This document shows positions 1-5,608 of a DNA stretch of 5,608 nucleotides, piece after piece. The position numbers and the translations under genes were made by a program. The notes under the pieces are model-generated. The model saw only the letters and a program-made list of their open reading frames with translations, was not told the origin of the DNA and did no database searches. Source of the stretch: DATEHQ01 sp035279525 (lineage in GTDB: Bacteria > Chloroflexota > Dormibacteria > Dormibacterales > Dormibacteraceae); the NCBI GenBank assembly GCA_035279525.1, contig DATEHQ010000049.1, forward strand, positions 1-5,608. The letters run 5' to 3'. Within the stretch, counting starts at the first letter, position 1, and the number at the start of each line of letters is the position of its first letter.

Positions 1-127
1 TGTTGAGGTGCTGCTGCTCGGAGAACCCGTTCCACATCCCGAAACCGAAGGTGCCGAGCAGCACCAGGCCGACCACCAGGCACACCGCCGAGGCGACACG
101 AAACAGCAACAGCCAGCGGGTGGCCAT
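1..127 (-). CDS. N-terminus of an unidentified membrane-anchored protein (3' end outside window)
   Basis: Reading leftward from the ATG at 127-125 gives 42 residues before the window ends, starting MATRWLLLFRVASAV and ending WNGFSEQQHLN. A hydrophobic stretch at about residues 11-31 (VASAVCLVVGLVLLGTFGFGM) follows two basic residues (R4, R10), as expected for a single N-terminal signal anchor with the bulk of the protein outside the cytoplasm. The frame is open upstream only to an in-frame TAA at 172-170, and this ATG is the only good start between. A weak AGAG lies about 4-7 bases upstream. The gene has the same orientation as the signalling operon but is separated from it by about 235 bp with a hairpin and repeats, so it is probably a separate transcription unit. 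The short-anchor-plus-tryptophan/glutamine layout resembles the N-terminus of some actinobacterial sortases, but no catalytic part is visible, so this is only a guess. Confidence 0.6.
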   Translation of the reverse strand, partial: MATRWLLLFRVASAVCLVVGLVLLGTFGFGMWNGFSEQQHLN

Positions 128-181
128 CAGCTCTAGAACGCGCGGGGGGGCGCTCCGACCGTGCCGGGGTTACCTCTCGGC

Positions 182-349
182 CGGAGAGTCCGGCCTATCC
201 GGGTCGCCAGGCACCCCAAAGGGCGGAGAGTCCGGCCTATCCGGGTCGCCAGGCACCCCAAAGGGCGGATAGGCCGGCCAATCCGGGTCGCCAGGCCACA
301 CTGAGGGCCGAGAGTCCGGACTATCCGGGGCGGAAGGGGACCCAAAAGG
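182..349. repeat. Four 42-bp intergenic tandem repeats
   Basis: Units lie end to end at 182-223, 224-265, 266-307 and 308-349. Units 1 and 2 are identical over all 42 bases. Unit 3 keeps the ATCCGGGTCGCCAGG block but changes the start (CGGATAGGCCGG) and end. Unit 4 keeps GAGAGTCCGG and CTATCCGGG but diverges in its second half. Each unit has a CCGG-centred dyad: AGTCCGGACT (313-322) is a perfect 10-bp palindrome in unit 4, GGCCGGCC (272-279) in unit 3, and units 1-2 are imperfect. The array fills the gap between the operon's end and the next gene's start. It could be a protein-binding array, a structured RNA in the leader of the downstream gene, or a genome-wide dispersed repeat; the sequence alone does not decide. 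Confidence 0.85.
232..277. other. 12-bp perfect inverted repeat (possible stem-loop) within the repeat array
   Basis: CCGGCCTATCCG at 232-243 in the second 42-bp unit is the exact reverse complement of CGGATAGGCCGG at 266-277 at the start of the third unit, with a 22-nt loop between. It arises because unit 3 begins with an inverted form of the core sequence. It could fold in RNA of either strand and block or terminate transcription between the operon and the leftmost gene. There is no U tract. Confidence 0.5.
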
Positions 350-356
350 TCCCCCT
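334..356 (-). terminator. GC-rich hairpin after the operon's last stop codon
   Basis: GGGGACC (336-342) and GGTCCCC (348-354) form a perfect 7-bp stem with a 5-nt loop. In minus-strand RNA the hairpin starts about 9 nt after the TAG of the REC-kinase gene (366-364), with UUUUG in the loop. The 3' flank reads TTCCGCCCC, so there is no proper U tract. The position favours a terminator or mRNA-stabilising hairpin of the U-less kind often proposed in high-GC bacteria. Confidence 0.5.
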
Positions 357-363
357 CGTGCGC

Positions 364-1527
364 CTAGATCACGAAGTAGAAGGTCGCCCCCTCGCCGACC
401 GCCCCCTCGGCCCAGATTCGGCCGCCGTGGCGGTTGACGATCCTCCGAGCGGTGGCGAGCCCGATGCCCACCCCGCCGAACTCGCTCTGGCTGTGCAGCC
501 GCTGGAACGCGCCGAACAGGCGGTGCGTGTAGATCATGTCGAATCCCACGCCGTTGTCGCGGACGAAGATGCGCTGCTCGCCGTCCACCGTCTCGGAGCC
601 GATCTCGATCCTCGCCTGCTCCTTCGTGCCCGTGAACTTCCAGGCGTTGCCGACCAGGTTCCCGAGCAGGATGCGGACCAGACGCTTGTCGCCCATCAAA
701 GTCATCTCGGGCGCGATCGCCACGTCCACACCGGCTCGCGGCTCCGAGGCCTCGATCTCCTCGACCACCTCGCGCGCCATCTCGCTGACGTCGATCTGCT
801 CGCGCCGGATCTCACCGCTCGTCAGCCGGAACAGGCTCTGCAGCCCATCGAAGACGGACCTCATGCGCTCGGCCGAGCGGCGCATCCGGACCAGGTAGTC
901 GCGGGCCTTCGGGTCCAGCTGGCCGCTGTAGTCGTTCAGGAGCGAGCTGCTCAGGCCGTCGAAAGCCTCGAGTGGAGCGCGGAGGTCGTGCGATACCGAG
1001 TAGCTGAACGCCTCGAGCTCGCGGTTGACCGCGGTCAATGCCGTGGTTCGCTCCTCGACCAGCATCTCGAGCTGGCTGCGGTACCGGCGGAGCTCCTGCT
1101 GCGCGCGATACAGCTCGACGAAGACCGTGGTCTTCGCCCGCATGATCGCCGCCACCACCGGCGCGAACACGAAGTCGACCGCCCCCAGGTCATAGCCCCG
1201 GCCCATGTCCGTCTCGGCCTGGTCCAGCGCCGTGACGAAGATGATGGGCGTGAGCTCGGAGCGCGGACGCTGACGGATCAGCTGCGCCGTCTCGAACCCG
1301 TCCATGATCGGCATCCGCACGTCGAGCAGGATCACCGCGAACTCGTTGCGCAGGAGCTGCCGCAGCGCATCCGCGCCCGATGACGCCTCGACGATGTTCT
1401 CCTCGAGCGGCGCGAGGATCGCGCGAAGCGCGAAGCGCTTGGTCGCATCGTCGTCGACCAGCAGGATGTTGACTCTCGTTTCGGTCTTGCCGTCGGCCTC
1501 GCGCGCTTTGCGCAGCCGCGTCACCAT
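364..1527 (-). CDS. Response receiver-sensor histidine kinase (REC-HisKA-HATPase)
   Basis: Cytoplasmic two-component protein of 387 residues without membrane segments. An N-terminal receiver (about residues 18-137) has the acidic pocket DDD at 25-27, phosphoacceptor D69 in LLDVRMPIMDG and T99. A short helix/coiled-coil (about 138-172) leads to HisKA with phospho-accepting H180 in SYSVSHDLRAPL. The HATPase domain (about 278-387) shows N box N290/N294, G1 DNGVGFD at 324-330, F box around GAFQRL (339-344) and G2 GGVGIGL at 351-357, so the kinase looks intact. The HisKA type resembles that of phytochrome-like and PAS-linked kinases. The lysine normally found in the receiver is replaced by A122 (FAPV). 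The ATG at 1527 overlaps the cheR stop in ATGGTGA, with a weak GAAAG upstream; GTG at 1524 is an alternative. The frame stays open far upstream, but that part is antiphase sequence inside cheR. As last gene of the operon it probably receives phosphate on D69 from the upstream hybrid kinase or modulates it (inference). Confidence 0.9.
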   Translation of the reverse strand: MVTRLRKAREADGKTETRVNILLVDDDATKRFALRAILAPLEENIVEASSGADALRQLLRNEFAVILLDVRMPIMDGFETAQLIRQRPRSELTPIIFVTALDQAETDMGRGYDLGAVDFVFAPVVAAIMRAKTTVFVELYRAQQELRRYRSQLEMLVEERTTALTAVNRELEAFSYSVSHDLRAPLEAFDGLSSSLLNDYSGQLDPKARDYLVRMRRSAERMRSVFDGLQSLFRLTSGEIRREQIDVSEMAREVVEEIEASEPRAGVDVAIAPEMTLMGDKRLVRILLGNLVGNAWKFTGTKEQARIEIGSETVDGEQRIFVRDNGVGFDMIYTHRLFGAFQRLHSQSEFGGVGIGLATARRIVNRHGGRIWAEGAVGEGATFYFVI

Positions 1528-2380
1528 CGCATCTTTCGGTACAGGCTCAAGCCCTCGCGGACCTGTTCGTAGTGGTTGCGCTCGGGGCAGTAGATCAGGG
1601 ACTCGCGCTTGCCCAGGGCGAGAAAGCCCGATCGGACCAGGCTGTCGTAGAAGAGCCTGTGAACGCGCTCCTGAAGCGAGGGGCGGAAATAGATGAGGAC
1701 ATTCGCGCACAGGATCATGTGGAAGTCGTTGAACGACGCCTCGGTGGCGAGGTTGTGGCGGGCCCAGGTGACGTTGCTCTGCAGATTGCGATCGAACCGG
1801 GCACTGCGCCCGGAGACCGAATAGAAATCCGACAGCCGGCCGCGGCCGCCCGAGCGCCTGAACTGGTCCTCCGACCGGCGCACCTTGTCCAGCGGGTAGG
1901 AGCCGGTCCGGGCTACGGCCAGCGTGTCCTCGTTCAGGTCGGTCGCGTAGATGCTCGCGCGCTCGAGCATGTTCTCTTCGGCGAGCACCACACCCAGCGT
2001 GTACACCTCCTCGCCGGTGGCGCAGCCCGCCACCCAGATCCGCACCGAGGGAAACGTGCGGAAGAGCGGGATCGCCTCCTCCCGGATGCACCGCATCATC
2101 TCCGCGTCGCGGAAGATGCTGGTGACGTTGACGCCGACGACGCCCAGGAAGCGCTGCATCGACGCCGCGTCGTGCAGGACGCGGCTCTGATAGGCGGAGA
2201 TGGTCGGCAACCCCTCGCCGGCCATGGCGCTCAGAATGCTCCGCCGGAGCGGCGCGAGGGCGTACTCCCGAAAGTCGTAGCCGTAGACAAGCCGGATCCC
2301 TTCGAGCAGCAGCCGGATCTCCACGTCCTCGATCTCGGCGGCCTCAGTGTCGAGGCTGACGGCCGCCGCATCGGCGCGTC

Positions 2381-2384
<4 letters not shown>
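1521..2384 (-). CDS. cheR: CheR-family protein-glutamate methyltransferase
   Basis: Predicted S-adenosylmethionine-dependent methyltransferase of the CheR family, which esterifies glutamates of chemoreceptors or related signalling proteins in the cytoplasm. Numbered from the TTG start (287 residues), the N-terminal helical domain starts at about residue 21 (VEIRLLLEGIRLVYGYDF). NVTSIFRD at 86-93 holds the conserved arginine of CheR. The AdoMet-binding motif is WVAGCATGEEVY at 117-128, the acidic adenosine-contacting motif is ATDLNE at 147-152, and the late motif is CANVLIYF at 226-233, where most family members have CRN. The protein ends LYRKMRW, as usual for this subfamily. Start: TTG at 2384 overlaps the upstream stop (TTGA), suggesting coupling; GTG at 2324 would begin right at the conserved domain; an ATG at 2471 would add 29 residues from inside the upstream gene and looks wrong. 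No cheB lies next to it. The target may be the multi-HAMP kinase itself or a protein encoded elsewhere (inference). Confidence 0.88.

Positions 2385-5608
<3,224 letters not shown>

Noticed and set aside
161..214. Riboswitch-like fold (GTGCC/GGCAC closing pair, CTCTC/GAGAG hairpin, GGGGTTACC similar to a stretch in GEMM c-di-GMP riboswitches)
   Set aside because: The element order does not match the GEMM consensus, and on the plus strand there is no gene downstream for it to control; a covariance-model search would be needed to revive it.
133..345. Small open frames across the 42-bp repeats with 14-residue periodic translations on both strands
   Set aside because: 42 is a multiple of three, so a stop-free repeat stays open in several frames by default; no ribosome binding site or known protein family.
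182..349. CRISPR array
   Set aside because: Units abut with no unique spacers and no cas genes are near.
128..363. Sigma-70 type promoter for the leftmost gene
   Set aside because: No convincing -35/-10 pair was found on the minus strand between the hairpin and the ATG.
358..1383. Long plus-strand open frame of 341 codons opposite the REC-kinase
   Set aside because: Its product is rich in Arg, Asp, His, Leu and Val without any recognisable domain, a typical antisense shadow in high-GC DNA; the minus strand encodes a full kinase here.
1528..2091. N-terminal extension of the REC-kinase up to a start at 2091
   Set aside because: These 188 codons are an out-of-frame reading of cheR, without a domain; the receiver begins shortly after the ATG at 1527.

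Overview
The window is high-GC bacterial DNA (roughly two thirds G+C by eye). All supportable genes lie on the minus strand, so the story reads from right to left. The rightmost three genes form a tightly packed signalling operon. First comes a very large hybrid sensor kinase that runs off the right edge (tandem HAMP array, GAF, coiled coil, HisKA, HATPase, REC, REC). Next is a CheR-type S-adenosylmethionine-dependent methyltransferase, followed by a smaller protein with an N-terminal receiver domain fused to a histidine kinase. The reading frames overlap at both junctions, which points to translational coupling and a shared pathway.

Layout: 2381-5608 is the 5'-truncated hybrid kinase. 1521-2384 is the CheR-like methyltransferase. 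364-1527 is the REC-histidine kinase. A GC-rich hairpin at about 336-354 directly follows the operon's last stop codon. The space from 128 to 363 carries four 42-bp tandem repeats (182-349) with a CCGG-centred dyad. At the left edge, 1-127 is the beginning of another minus-strand gene whose first 42 residues contain one hydrophobic membrane segment; the rest lies outside the window.

Working model (inference): the hybrid kinase transmits a signal through its multi-HAMP rod and GAF domain to its kinase core and two receivers. The REC-kinase may receive phosphate from it or act as a parallel branch. The CheR protein could methylate the signalling array or a linked protein. No CheB methylesterase, chemoreceptor or DNA-binding output regulator is visible, so the final output is unknown.

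The organism cannot be named from this window. GC content, many REC/HK fusions and the CheR/hybrid-kinase pairing are compatible with soil Actinomycetota (for example Thermoleophilia), Chloroflexota-like lineages or Acidobacteriota. The kinase families are known types. The less ordinary elements are the intergenic repeat array, the near-identical HAMP units and two substitutions at normally conserved positions.
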